From the NCBI RefSeq assembly GCF_014203595.1, contig NZ_JACHJK010000003.1:1-64000 (forward strand): a stretch of 64,000 nt of DNA, in the 5' to 3' direction. The stretch comes from Streptomyces echinatus. GTDB taxonomy: Bacteria > Actinomycetota > Actinomycetes > Streptomycetales > Streptomycetaceae. Both the position numbers and the translations under genes were made by a program. Under the pieces are notes generated by a model. That model searched no databases. It was not told the DNA's origin and saw nothing but the letters and a program-made list of their open reading frames with translations. Shown one piece after another: positions 25,564-35,649 of the stretch. Numbering within the stretch: the stretch's first letter is position 1; each line of letters begins with the position of its first letter.

Positions 25564-26544
25564 ATGAACAGGACATCACAGCTCGGGGACTTCCTGCGGG
25601 CGCGGCGCTCCCAGCTGCGACCCGAAGAAGCCGGCGTGCCTACCTACGGCGAGCGCCGACGGGTGCCGGGTCTTCGCCGTGAGGAGCTGGCGCTGCTGGC
25701 GGGGGTGAGCGCCTCCTACTACGCCCGTCTGGAGCAGGGGCACTCGCTGGGCGCCTCGCCCGAGGTGCTGGACGCGCTCGCCCGGGCTCTGCGCCTGGAC
25801 GAGTCCGAACACCGTCACCTGCACGACCTGGCCCGACCGCCCAAGCCCCGCAGTGGGCGGCGCCCCGCGCTCGAGCGCGTGACGGTGGCGACCGCCCAAC
25901 TGCTGGACGCGCTCGGGGACGTTCCCGCGATCGTGATCGGCCGGCGCAGTGACGTCCTGGCGTGGAACCGGCTGGGCCACGCGCTGTTCGCCGGACACCT
26001 CGACCCCGGTGCCCCGGACGTACCGGCGCAGCGCCCCAACATGGCCAGGCTGGTATTCCTCGACACCCATACCCGAGACCTGTACGCGAACTGGCCGGGC
26101 AAGGCCAGGGCGGTGGTGGGGAATCTGCGCCTGGTGGCGGGCCAGTACCCGCAGGACGCCGCACTCCACATGCTGCTGGGTGAGCTGAGCACGAAGAGCG
26201 AGGACTTCGCCTCGATGTGGGCCGACCACCGGGTCAAGGCCTGCGCGGTGGCCGAGTACGAGATGCGGCACCCGCTGGTCGGCTCACTGACCGTGATTCA
26301 GCAGACCCTGAGCACGGGACCGGGCCCCAGCGTCGTCGTCGCCACCACCGCTGCGGGCTCGCCCTCGCGAGCCGCCCTGGAACTCCTCGCCCAGGCCACC
26401 ACCCGGGCCGCCCCTGCCCGTTCGGACAGCCGGCTGACCCCGCCCCCCTCCCTCCGGTCGGCACCCGCGCATGCTGGTCCCGGCCGGGCATCCCTTTCAC
26501 CCTCATGCGTCGGCGTGCCGCTGCCGCATGCCCGAAAGCAGTGA
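25564..26544 (+). CDS. XRE-family regulator with MmyB-like ligand-binding domain
   Basis: A 326-aa protein from ATG 25564. Residues 5-75 form the HTH (LGDFLRARRSQLRPEEAG, PGLRREELALLAGVSASYYARLEQG-type), standard for the MmyB group. Residues 95-270 match the MmyB-like ligand domain (AWNRLGHALFAGHL, FLDTHTRDLYANWPGKAR, WADHRVKACAVAEYEMRHPLVG-type). The family end should fall near LELLAQAT; about 45 further Pro/Ser/Arg-rich residues look like read-through into former intergenic DNA. The next gene starts 9 bp later, so the two may be co-transcribed. Confidence 0.82.
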   Translation: MNRTSQLGDFLRARRSQLRPEEAGVPTYGERRRVPGLRREELALLAGVSASYYARLEQGHSLGASPEVLDALARALRLDESEHRHLHDLARPPKPRSGRRPALERVTVATAQLLDALGDVPAIVIGRRSDVLAWNRLGHALFAGHLDPGAPDVPAQRPNMARLVFLDTHTRDLYANWPGKARAVVGNLRLVAGQYPQDAALHMLLGELSTKSEDFASMWADHRVKACAVAEYEMRHPLVGSLTVIQQTLSTGPGPSVVVATTAAGSPSRAALELLAQATTRAAPARSDSRLTPPPSLRSAPAHAGPGRASLSPSCVGVPLPHARKQ

Positions 26545-26553
26545 AGGAGCCCC

Positions 26554-27576
<1,023 letters not shown>

Positions 27577-27601
27577 GCCCCGCTCGGCAGCGCCCGTCAG
27601 C

Positions 27602-27619
27602 GCTCCCCGGCCGGGGAGC
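27602..27619. terminator. GC-rich perfect palindrome between convergent genes
   Basis: An 18-bp perfect palindrome centred on GGCC lies 26 bp after the propeller gene and 248 bp before the end of the convergent CHAT gene. No T-run follows, which is usual in Streptomyces. The remaining gap to 27866 holds a short minus-strand remnant at about 27720-27818 reading MPVLSGDFDASGMDISRSFV, Toprim-like in appearance. Confidence 0.5.
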
Positions 27620-27866
27620 ACACCGGTTCCCCGGCCGGCACCGGCGACGGTCCACGGCGTCCGGCTCCACCTGCACCGGGTACGGCCGGCCCTTCTCGTC
27701 CGCCCCGAAGCCGTGTCGGGCGTGGCTCTCCGGATGGGTTCCAGCAGCTGGTCATCTCGACGAAGGAGCGGCTGATGTCCATGCCGCTCGCGTCGAAGTC
27801 GCCCGACAGCACCGGCACTGCCGGGCGACCCTCCGCCTTGCCCCTCGCCTTCGCCTTTGCGCGTCA

Positions 27867-30800
27867 TCAGGCGCCCGCGTGGACGTGTGCGGCCCACACC
27901 GACGGCAGGTTCGGATACTTCGCCCTGAGCTGCCTGACCGTGCGATGGACCGCCGCCGACGCGCACAACGCACCGGATCGGTCCGCGATCAACTCGCCGT
28001 AGAGCTGCTGGCTGAAGGCCGGCGCCACCGCGTCGTCGACGCGCCAGAGCGTGCCGACCACCTGGGAGAAACCGGCTATCTGGAAAGCCGCCAACAGGTG
28101 GATCGCCTCGTCGGACAGGCGCGCAGTGGTGCGGGCCGTGTCGCAGGCCGACAGGAACGCGAACTCCGCGTTCCGCAGACGCAGCCGGGAAAGGTCCAGC
28201 ACCCGAAGCGGCGCACGGTCGTGGTCGTGCAGCGCGAGGTGGCTGTCCGAAGGGTTGTCCGGGTCGCTGTGCCCGTGGCAGGCGAAGTGCGCCCAGCCAC
28301 TGGCCGGCAAGGCGTCGAGAACGGCGTCACGAGTCGCGTCCGCGCCGACCAGGACCGTGGCGCCGGGTATGAGAGCGGCCAGGTGGTCGGCTTCGGCCTG
28401 TGCGCCGGGCAGGTCCGGGGCATCCGGAGTGTGCGGCATCGCGACCACCAGCAGCCGCGGCTCGTTCCGGTCGTCGCGGCGGCCCGCGCGGGCGTGACCC
28501 AGGGCGCGGATCGTCGGCGTCGTCGAGGAGACGACGCGGTCAAGGAGCACAGGTCCGCCGTCGCGGTGGTGGCCCGCCGCGTGCAGGGGGAGCAGGCTGA
28601 GCGGCCCGACCGGTGCCCACCAGATCCTTGGCCACGGACTATCCGCCGCGGGTTCCGCCGTCAGCCCGAGTTCGCCGAGCACAGGGTCCACGATGGTGTC
28701 CCACAGCCACTCGAGCGTGTCATGGATCGCCTGCTCGGCGGCCAGTCGCCCCTCCGTGAACGCGGTGTGCAGAGCGCGTACGCGGTGGCTCACGGTCTCT
28801 TCGCTCAGCCGGTCCAGCGCGCGTGACCGGACCCCGTCCGGAGTGATGATCAGCGCGTCACACCGGTGCCGGCTGACGTTGACGTACACGATCGGGCCCT
28901 CGTGTGCCTGCGCGGTGAGGTCGGTGAGCAGCGGGGGCCGTAGGAACCGCTCCATCCCGGGCAGCGCGCGGATCCGGTCGGTCACCGCGTCGAGCTCGTC
29001 GGCGAGGGCCACGCGGTCGCTCGTGGTGTCGGTTTCGAACTCCGCGGTGAGCGTCCGGAAGCGTTCGGCCAGCTCGGGTGCCCGCTCGCGCAGGTCGGAA
29101 AGATCGTCGCGGCTGTCGAGTGCCTGGGCGGCGAGCACGCAGCGCCCGGATTCGAGCAGGGTCACCGCGCTCACCTCGTCGCCGACGGCCAGCGCGCACG
29201 CGGCCGCATCGGCGGCGACCCCGGCGAACCGGCCGAGCCAGTAGTGGGCGTCCTCGCGGCCCAGGCGGCGCCCGGCAAGCCGGGGCAGCAGCCGGACCGC
29301 AGCGGCGTACCCCTCGGCGGCCACGTCGAACTGCCCCGCCTCGGCGGCCAGATCGCCCCACCGGTCCGCCGCTTCCGCCCGCCTCTCCGCCGGCGATCCG
29401 GCAGACGCCGCGGCCTCCCGGTAGCAGCCGAGTGCCTCGGTCAGCGCGTCGCCGTCGCCGAGGTGCCGGAAGCCGAGCGCCAGGACGTTGGCGACGCGGG
29501 TCAGTAGACCCGCGCGGGAAAAGGCGTCCTGCTCGGGCCTTTGCGCTGCACTCCGGGCCAGGGCGACCGCCTCGGCGAGGACCTGCGGATCCGGCGGCTC
29601 CCGTCGCGCGGCGGCGGGTGCGACGGGGTTCGTGCACCAGTCGCTGAGCGCGGCGGCCAGACTCGCGGTGTACCCGGGCCAGTGCGGGCTGTCCTGCGGA
29701 GTCGCGGCCACGGACGCGCGACGCGCGGCGATCGCGTCCCGCAACGCGTTCCGGTCGCCGAAATTCTCGTACGCCATCCCCAGCACACCGCCGAGATTGG
29801 CCAGCCGCACTGCCCGGTCCGGGTCGTCGTCCGCCGTCACATCCGCGGCCGCGCGGTGCGCGTCGATCGCCTCGTCGAGCACGCTTCCCTCGCCCGTCCT
29901 GGTGAACAAGTCGGACAGCATGGCGCCAAGGTTGGAGAGCCTCTGGGCCTGCCCGGCGACCAGGCTCGCGCCGAGGCGGACGGACTGCCTCGCGTGGTCG
30001 ACCGCCTCCGCCAGCACCTGTAATTCGCCGGTCACCCGGAACCGTTTGTGCAGCACGGCGGCGAGGATCCCGAGCGAACGCGGGTGGTCACCCTGCCCGG
30101 CGGTGGCCTCGGCGGCACGGCGAGCGACGTCGATCGCGTCCATGACGTGGGCCAGGTCTCCGGTCGCGTGGAACAACGCGTTGAGGTTGACGGCGAGGTT
30201 GCCCATGAACTGGGCGCGCAGCGGATGGCCCGCCGACGTGCAGGCGACCGCCTCCCGCTCGATGATGACGGCCTCCGCGAGCGCGGCGCGGTCCCCGAAC
30301 GCTTCGCCCCGGGTGGCCAGGGCCCTGGCGAAGTGGTCCAGCCGCATGCCGCGGTGGGGGTGCCCGGCGGGGGTGGCCTCCGCCGCCGAACGTCCGAGCT
30401 CGATCGCCTGCTCGAGCAGGGCCGAGTCCCGGGTCTGCTCGAACTGGGCGGCGTACCGGCCGCACATTTCGGCTTCGGTGTCGGCGCGTTCCCAGCCACG
30501 GTCCGATTTGGGGTCCTCGCCGGTGAGCGCGGTCCAGTCTCGTTCCGTGGTCGTCAGTTCGACGAGGTTCTGCGAGTGCCGCGGATCGGTGACCGGGGTG
30601 TGGGCCACCAACGTCTGCCGGACCTGGAGCAGTTCGGCCAGATCATCCCGTGCTCCGCGAGCCCGGTAGCGGTCGTCGAGAAGGTACGCGAGGATCTTCA
30701 ACCGGTCGAGCACGTCGGACGACCCGGCCGGTGTGAGCTCCACCGCTCGCCGCGCGGCGTCGACGGCTTCCTCCACGACACCGGTCTCCCCGGTCTCGTG

Positions 30801-31385
30801 GGACCAGTCGCGCAGGACGACGGCGAGGAAGTGCAGACTCCTGGCGGTGGACACGTCATCGGGGGAGCACTCGGCGGCGGCCCGCGCGTGCTCGGCGGCC
30901 TCCGCCAGGGGGGCGAGGTCCTTCGTCACGGTGAACGCCGTCCGCAGCGCGACAACGAGGTTGGCCAGGTAGAACGCCTTCTTCGTGGACGGTTCCTCGT
31001 CGACGGCCGTCCGGCTCCAGTACAGCGCGTCGGCCAGGGTGCCACGGTCCTGGTTCTGCTGGAATGCGGTGTGCAGCAGCATGCCGATGTTGTTGGCGTA
31101 GCTGGCAGAGTCCTCCGGGCTTTCGTACGCCAGGACGTAAGCCTCCATGACTTTGCGGACGGCTTCCCGCAGGAACTCGAAGTCTCCGGTCTGGTGGTAG
31201 CGGGTCTGCAGCAGGCCTCCGAGATTGGACAGGACCAAGCAGCGCTCGGCCACGTCCTCGGCGGCCAGCACGGCTTGGCCGAGGTCGATCGCCTTCTCGA
31301 CCGACGCGGGGTCCGCGCTGTGCCGGGCCACCCGGAACGCCTCCCAGAACCGCTCGGCCAGACCGTTCACGGGCCCGCCGCCCAC
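27867..31385 (-). CDS. TPR-CHAT caspase-like protease protein
   Basis: A 1172-aa cytoplasmic protein. Residues about 10-800 are a long run of TPR-like helical pairs (AEAVIIEREAVACTSAGHPL and LSNLGAMLSDLFTRTGEGSVL-type), the classical sensor/scaffold arrangement. The C-terminal 300 residues are a CHAT domain of the caspase/separase clan. The catalytic His is in GWAHFACHGHSDP (His1037 or His1039) and the Cys in AFLSACDTA (Cys1081), followed by DEAIHLLAAFQIAGFSQVVG. Both dyad residues are present, so it should be active. CHAT proteases with repeat sensors act in bacterial immunity and programmed death (for example the craspase TPR-CHAT and gasdermin-activating proteases). It starts 3 bp after a 48-aa gene and follows a DUF6338 membrane-protein gene in one operon. 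Confidence 0.85.
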   Translation of the reverse strand: MGGGPVNGLAERFWEAFRVARHSADPASVEKAIDLGQAVLAAEDVAERCLVLSNLGGLLQTRYHQTGDFEFLREAVRKVMEAYVLAYESPEDSASYANNIGMLLHTAFQQNQDRGTLADALYWSRTAVDEEPSTKKAFYLANLVVALRTAFTVTKDLAPLAEAAEHARAAAECSPDDVSTARSLHFLAVVLRDWSHETGETGVVEEAVDAARRAVELTPAGSSDVLDRLKILAYLLDDRYRARGARDDLAELLQVRQTLVAHTPVTDPRHSQNLVELTTTERDWTALTGEDPKSDRGWERADTEAEMCGRYAAQFEQTRDSALLEQAIELGRSAAEATPAGHPHRGMRLDHFARALATRGEAFGDRAALAEAVIIEREAVACTSAGHPLRAQFMGNLAVNLNALFHATGDLAHVMDAIDVARRAAEATAGQGDHPRSLGILAAVLHKRFRVTGELQVLAEAVDHARQSVRLGASLVAGQAQRLSNLGAMLSDLFTRTGEGSVLDEAIDAHRAAADVTADDDPDRAVRLANLGGVLGMAYENFGDRNALRDAIAARRASVAATPQDSPHWPGYTASLAAALSDWCTNPVAPAAARREPPDPQVLAEAVALARSAAQRPEQDAFSRAGLLTRVANVLALGFRHLGDGDALTEALGCYREAAASAGSPAERRAEAADRWGDLAAEAGQFDVAAEGYAAAVRLLPRLAGRRLGREDAHYWLGRFAGVAADAAACALAVGDEVSAVTLLESGRCVLAAQALDSRDDLSDLRERAPELAERFRTLTAEFETDTTSDRVALADELDAVTDRIRALPGMERFLRPPLLTDLTAQAHEGPIVYVNVSRHRCDALIITPDGVRSRALDRLSEETVSHRVRALHTAFTEGRLAAEQAIHDTLEWLWDTIVDPVLGELGLTAEPAADSPWPRIWWAPVGPLSLLPLHAAGHHRDGGPVLLDRVVSSTTPTIRALGHARAGRRDDRNEPRLLVVAMPHTPDAPDLPGAQAEADHLAALIPGATVLVGADATRDAVLDALPASGWAHFACHGHSDPDNPSDSHLALHDHDRAPLRVLDLSRLRLRNAEFAFLSACDTARTTARLSDEAIHLLAAFQIAGFSQVVGTLWRVDDAVAPAFSQQLYGELIADRSGALCASAAVHRTVRQLRAKYPNLPSVWAAHVHAGA

Positions 31386-31388
31386 GCG

Positions 31389-31535
31389 TCAGTCCTCGTT
31401 GCCGTTCGAGGTGCCGGCCGGTCCGCCGGGCGCCTCGTCCGGCTCGGCGACCGTGCGTTTCGGGGTGTAGCCGCGTTCCGTGGCCTCCTGCAGCAGCGCC
31501 GCCTCTTCGGGCGTGAGCTCGGGTTCGTGCGCCAT
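31389..31535 (-). CDS. 48-aa acidic protein of the CHAT operon
   Basis: Begins MAHEPELTPEEAALLQEATE at ATG 31535 with GGGGAGGAG 6 nt upstream. The N-terminal half is predicted helical, the rest disordered and acidic with a Gly/Ala/Pro-rich tail ending NGNED. It lies 2 bp after the DUF6338 stop and 3 bp before the TPR-CHAT start, so the three are surely co-translated. Candidate roles are a protease substrate, regulator or peptide effector; there is no homology evidence for any of these. Confidence 0.7.
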   Translation of the reverse strand: MAHEPELTPEEAALLQEATERGYTPKRTVAEPDEAPGGPAGTSNGNED

Positions 31536-31537
31536 TA

Positions 31538-32185
31538 TCACTCCTCCCCCGGCACGGCCGCCGGTTCTCCGGCTTCGACGAACTCCAGCACGTCGAAGTC
31601 TTCCGCCCGCAGCTGCAGGCCCGCCGTCCCGTGCACGCGCGCGCCGAACGCCCCGTCGGCACCCATCACGCGCGCCGATTCGAGGTACAGCTCGGCCGGG
31701 TGGGGGTACGAGGAGGCGTACGACCGGTTGCCGTACCAGCCGCCCGCCCAGTTGCCGTCCTTGAGCCGCACGCGCACGAAGCACGGTTCGCGGTCGCGGA
31801 ACGCGTGGTCCCAGGCGCTGGGCGTGCGCAGGAACCGAGCCTTGCGCCGCTGCCGATCCACCAGGGAAACGGTGACCGCCGCCACGGCCGGCACGACGAG
31901 GAACAGCACCACGGCGACGAAGCCGACCACTCGCGGCCGCTCCACGAAGCCGTCCCAGCCGCCGCCGGCGCCTCGAGCCAGGCGAACCAGCGCCGGCCCC
32001 GCCACCACTGCGTACAGGGCGTCCAGCGCGATCGACGCGACGATCGCCCGCAGCACCCGCTCACCCAGATCACGCTCACCGGGCACCGGCCCACGGCGGC
32101 GCTCCCGGACGAACTGATAGGTGACCCCGGGCAGCACCAGAAGGACGAGCAGAGCGAGCTGCACGACGGTCGCAGGCGCCTGCAC
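31538..32185 (-). CDS. DUF6338 membrane protein of the CHAT operon
   Basis: A 215-aa protein from GTG 32185. It has an N-terminal membrane segment (VVQLALLVLLVLPGVTYQFV), a conserved charged loop (RERRRGPVPGERDLGERVLRAI-like) and two further hydrophobic stretches (IALDALYAVVAGPALV, VVGFVAVVLFLVVPAVAAV). A cytoplasmic beta-rich domain follows with CFVRVRLKDGNWAGGWYG, typical of DUF6338. First gene of a three-gene operon with the 48-aa protein and TPR-CHAT protein. In that setting it could be a membrane sensor or the membrane-damaging effector cleaved by the protease; this is inference. Confidence 0.75.
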   Translation of the reverse strand: MQAPATVVQLALLVLLVLPGVTYQFVRERRRGPVPGERDLGERVLRAIVASIALDALYAVVAGPALVRLARGAGGGWDGFVERPRVVGFVAVVLFLVVPAVAAVTVSLVDRQRRKARFLRTPSAWDHAFRDREPCFVRVRLKDGNWAGGWYGNRSYASSYPHPAELYLESARVMGADGAFGARVHGTAGLQLRAEDFDVLEFVEAGEPAAVPGEE

Positions 32186-32269
32186 TCGCCACCCCCATGT
32201 CTCACGGACTCCGCTCGATTCAGGCTACCGGCATGCCACGGATGATCGCAGGTGTCCATGGCTTCCTAC

Positions 32270-33080
32270 CCGCAGATACCGGGAGCAGTTGCGTCAGTCG
32301 GTCCGGTACCCCGGTCTGCTGCCGTTGGCTGTGATCCGCTGCGCCGATTGGGTCGGACCGGTGCGCGAGAACGCGCGGCGGCTGCTGGGCGAGGCCCTGA
32401 ACGTGGACTCTGCCCTCGACCTCGCGCCGCTCATCCTCCGCGTCGGCCGCCGCGACAGAGGTGCCTTCGGGGTCGATGTGCTCGGCCACCTCCTGCGTCA
32501 GGCATCCCACGGGCAGCTCGCTGTTCTCCCATCTGACCCCGACCGCACCGTCCGTCGGTTCGCCTACCGGCTGGCCATCGATGGCCGACTGCTCCGTCCC
32601 GCTGAGCTGGCCCGCGCGGCCGCCCGGGACCAGGACAGCGTCGTCCAGGACCTGTGTGCCACAGCGGCGCTCACCGCTCCGAAGGAGGGGGATGCCTACG
32701 AAGGGGTGCTCCCTCCACTGCTGTCCGCCCGCAACCCTCGTGTCCGTTCGGCCGGCGTCACCGCGCTGAGACGGGCGGGGCGATCCCAGCAGGCAGAGCC
32801 GTTCCTCAGCGACCGTTCCGCGCTCGTGTGTGCCTGCGCCCGGTATGTCGTACGACAGCAGGGTGGCGACCCGGCAGCCTGGTACCGGCAGCGGTGCACG
32901 GCACCGGACGACCCCGAGTTGCCGCCCGGTGCGGTCATCGGGGCTGGCCGAGTGCGGCAACCGCGCAACGCCGGGCTGCTGCGGCCGCTGCTCGTGCACC
33001 CGGCCGCCGGGTTGCGGGCGCGAGCGGTGGCAGGGTTGCGGGCGCTGGACTGCGCGGATGCGAAGCAGTTGCGGCCATCC
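32270..33080 (+). pseudogene. HEAT-like repeat protein, truncated at both ends
   Basis: One continuous frame reads YREQLRQSVRYPGLLPLAVI, DWVGPVRENARRLLGEAL, PDRTVRRFAYRLAID, RNPRVRSAGVTALRRAG and GLRARAVAGLRALDCADAK, typical alpha-solenoid repeats. There is no convincing start, and from about 33090 the sequence is an IS630 remnant, so the 3' end is lost. A longer start within the upstream promoter region of the CHAT operon cannot be excluded. Function unknown. Confidence 0.6.
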
Positions 33081-33089
33081 GGAGCGCCG

Positions 33090-33480
33090 GTCTTGGCGGT
33101 GGCCGCCGGGGCGATCCCCCCGGCGATGAACTCCCGCAAACGGCGGTCTCTGTGGACGTTGAGGTTGTCCCACACCAGTACGATCGGTGCGCCGAGTTTG
33201 CGGCGATGAGCAGGTTGCGGTAGTCGGTCCAGGTGAAACTGCGTCTGCCGCCGCGCTTGTGATCGAGATGCCGCTGGGGCCGGTAGATCAGCCGTGAGCG
33301 TTCGCCGTGCTTGTAGCAGGCCGGAGCGGCGATGGAGAAGCGGCGCTGGGAGCGTCCCCTCACCCGGATGACGTGTGTGTCCGCGTCGGGCCCAGGTCCG
33401 TGTGGTGGGCGGCATCATCGAGAACCCGGCCTCGTCTTCGAAGCACAGCCAGGCGTCGAGCGCCGCCACGGACCTTCCAC
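33090..33480 (-). pseudogene. IS630-family transposase remnant, two frameshifts
   Basis: Minus-strand frames give DAWLCFEDEAGFSMMPPTT with RTWARRGHT, then RRFSIAAPACYKHGERSRL, SFTWTDYRNLLIAA, then APIVLVWDNLNVHRDRRL. These are consecutive blocks of the IS630 DDE domain, including the WDNLNVH Asp, in three frames. Truncated on both sides and inactive. Confidence 0.8.
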
Positions 33481-33544
33481 CTGCGGCCAGGCCTTCACCC
33501 AGCCGGTGACGGCCTCCTCGTCGCGCTCGACCGCTCGGCGGGCC

Positions 33545-33825
33545 GGGACAGGGAACGCCTCGACATCAAGATCAAGACCGTCCGGCGCCCGCCAAAAGCC
33601 AAGGGCTTCGTCGTCCTACCGCGCCGCTGGGTGGTCGAGAGGTCACTATCGTGGATCATGCGGGCCCGTCGGCACTGCCGGGACCACGAAAGGCTCCCGC
33701 AGGTCAGCGAGTCGCTCATCACCGGGGCAGCCATCACGCTGATGACCCGACGGCTCACCCGCAAACCGGCACGACGGTCCACTCGGGCACCGATGGCCCC
33801 GGCCGCGATGCCAGCCGCCGCCTGA
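33545..33825 (+). pseudogene. IS5-family transposase, C-terminal remnant
   Basis: Reads KTVRRPPKAKGFVVLPRRWV, VERSLSWIMRARRHCRDHER and SESLITGAAITLMTRRL, the C-terminal helix region of IS5-type transposases. The upstream half is missing and the frame joins IS630 debris. It differs from the C-terminal fragment at 492-932, so it stems from another element. Confidence 0.75.
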
Positions 33826-33868
33826 GCGCGATAAACAGCAATCTCATCGCCATAACGACGAGGGCCGG

Positions 33869-33998
33869 TCACTCGTTCGAGTCGTCGCCGAACCACTGCT
33901 GCCATCGCAGGGCCGCCAGATTCTGCCACGGAACCCCGAGCTCGATGGTCAAGGACATGTTCTGCACCCACCATCCACGGTCGGCGCCTTCGGGTTGT
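33869..33998 (-). pseudogene. C-terminal remnant of an unidentified protein
   Basis: Minus strand reads GADRGWWVQNMSLTIELGVP, then WQNLAALRWQQWFGDDSNE and TGA at 33869-33871. The Trp-rich, protein-like text suggests the real tail of a gene whose body is gone. Family not recognised. The flanking DNA up to 34200 has no gene. Confidence 0.35.
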
Positions 33999-34204
33999 TG
34001 AGGCCGGCCGGGACAACTCCTCTCGTCGACCGGATCGCGGGCACTGCTCGCGGAGTGCCCCCGTCGTCCTCGGCCAGTGAGGCTTTTCCATCATCGGCCT
34101 GAGATAGTGAGGGCAAGGAACAATCCGAGCGGGGTACTCAGGGCCTGTCCGACCGGGGAAGTGGTACCCAGGTGAGCGGTCACGGCATCCCACCGGCGAG
34201 CAGC

Positions 34205-34535
34205 TTAGGTGTGCGAGCCACCGGCATCCCGGCGCAGGTAGGCGGCTGCCGCATCAGGGGTGAGCGGGCGGAGCTGAATGGCGGCGGCACCGTTGAGGCG
34301 GACCGTGGTCTCCGGATGGGTCAGTACGGCTCGGTACGGAGCGGCGCGGCTGGCCAGAACCAGGGGCTGTTTGGCGGGCAGGGCGCGGTTGAGAGCGTCC
34401 AGTGCCGTCGCGTGCAGGGCGAGAGGCAGCTCGTCAAATCCGTCGAGCAGAGGCAGGATGCGGCCGGAGTCCAGCAGCGCCTAGGCCAGAGCGCAGTCCA
34501 GGGTGAGTGCGGCGTAGTTGTTCGGCCATCCATGA
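34205..34535 (-). pseudogene. NACHT-type NTPase fragment with in-frame TAG
   Basis: Minus strand reads NYAALTLDCALA, a TAG, then ALLDSGRILPLLDGFDELPL (extended Walker B of NACHT/STAND NTPases), LVLASRAAPYRAVL (sensor 1) and AAIQLRPLTPDAAAAYLRRD, ending with TAA at 34205-34207. Only this core of about 100 residues remains. NACHT proteins are often phage-defence sensors, so this is a remnant of another possible defence gene near the CHAT operon. Confidence 0.65.
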
Positions 34536-34636
34536 CTTTATCGGTTGGCGGGGGTTCCAAGAGGCCAGAGAAAACAGCACGGGTACGGGGTCGTGGTCCG
34601 TGCGCTGCGATGAGATCTTTTGACGTGCTCCCTGGC

Positions 34637-35599
34637 CTAAGGTCCAGGGATTCCGGCCTGGGTCGGCTGACCCTTCCGGGGGCTTCCTGCTTCACCGCGC
34701 TGTGCCGGGACTTTCGTCCTGGTCTTACCGGCGCTCCACGAGGCGTTTGGTGTCTCCACCCGTCCGGCGGCGACTTTTCGGCGTCCTTCGAAGAGGACGT
34801 TACGTGCTGCGTTGTGGTCGCGGTCGTGCACAGTGCCGCATTCGCCGCACGCCCACTCGCGGACGTGCAGGGGCTTGGGGCCGTTGCGGAATCCGCAGGC
34901 CGAGCAGACCTGCGAGGACGGAAAAGCGCGGTCCACCTTGGCGAAGGTGCGGCCGTGCAGAGCCGCCTTGTACTCCAGCATGCCGACGAACGCGGACCAT
35001 CCTGCGTCGTGCACGGACTTGGCGAGCCGGGTACGCCCGAGACCGGACACCGCGAGGTCTTCCACGTACACCGCTTGGCTGTCGCGAATGATCTGTGTGG
35101 AAGCCTTGTGGTGCCAGACCCGGCGCCGGTTGGCCACCTTGGCGTGCTGGCGTGCGACCTTGATGCGGGCCTTGGCCCGGTTCTTCGATCCCTTGGCCTT
35201 GGCCGTCGCCTGGAGGCAGAAGGCGTTGGTGTTGAGGCGGATCGACTGCCGGGTGTCCTTCTTCGACTTGCAGCGGGGAGGGCCGACCCTGCGGCCCTGC
35301 CGCTTGCCCTTGATCGAGTCGAAAAAGTTCTTGTAGGCGGTGTCGAGGTCCCGAAGAGACTGTTGCAGGACGACCGCTGACACGTCGGCGAGCCAGGCGC
35401 GTTCCTCGGTGCGCTTGGCCTGGGTGATGCGAAGCCGGGACAGGGCTGCCGACTTCACGTACGGCAGCCCTGCAGCGTGTGCTTCTTTGCGGTCGCGCAG
35501 GCAGTCGTTCCACACCACGCGGGCACAGCCGAACGCACTGGACAGCGCGCGGCGCTGGCAGGCGTCCGGGTAGGCCCGGTAGTTGTAGCGGAGCTGCAC
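34637..35599 (-). CDS. tnpB: TnpB (RNA-guided nuclease family), internally deleted
   Basis: A 320-aa protein from GTG 35599, beginning VQLRYNYRAYPDACQRRALS; typical relatives have about 400 aa. The N-terminal wedge (WNDCLRDRKEAH, DTAYKNFFDSIKGKRQG) runs into RQSIRLNTNAFCLQATAKAK and then directly into GSKNRAKARIKVARQHAKVA. The missing 80-90 residues should contain the first RuvC Asp. The second acidic site (VYVEDLAVSGLGRTRLAKS), the zinc ribbon (CSACGF, CGECG) and the third (DRDHNAARN) remain. The stop codon lies inside the end hairpin at 34629-34650, as expected when the 3' mRNA serves as guide RNA. Binding could survive but cleavage should not. Confidence 0.78.
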   Translation of the reverse strand: MQLRYNYRAYPDACQRRALSSAFGCARVVWNDCLRDRKEAHAAGLPYVKSAALSRLRITQAKRTEERAWLADVSAVVLQQSLRDLDTAYKNFFDSIKGKRQGRRVGPPRCKSKKDTRQSIRLNTNAFCLQATAKAKGSKNRAKARIKVARQHAKVANRRRVWHHKASTQIIRDSQAVYVEDLAVSGLGRTRLAKSVHDAGWSAFVGMLEYKAALHGRTFAKVDRAFPSSQVCSACGFRNGPKPLHVREWACGECGTVHDRDHNAARNVLFEGRRKVAAGRVETPNASWSAGKTRTKVPAQRGEAGSPRKGQPTQAGIPGP

Positions 35600-35649
35600 A
35601 CCCAAAATCCTACTATCGAGGCAATTGGTCTCATGGATGGACAGGACGA

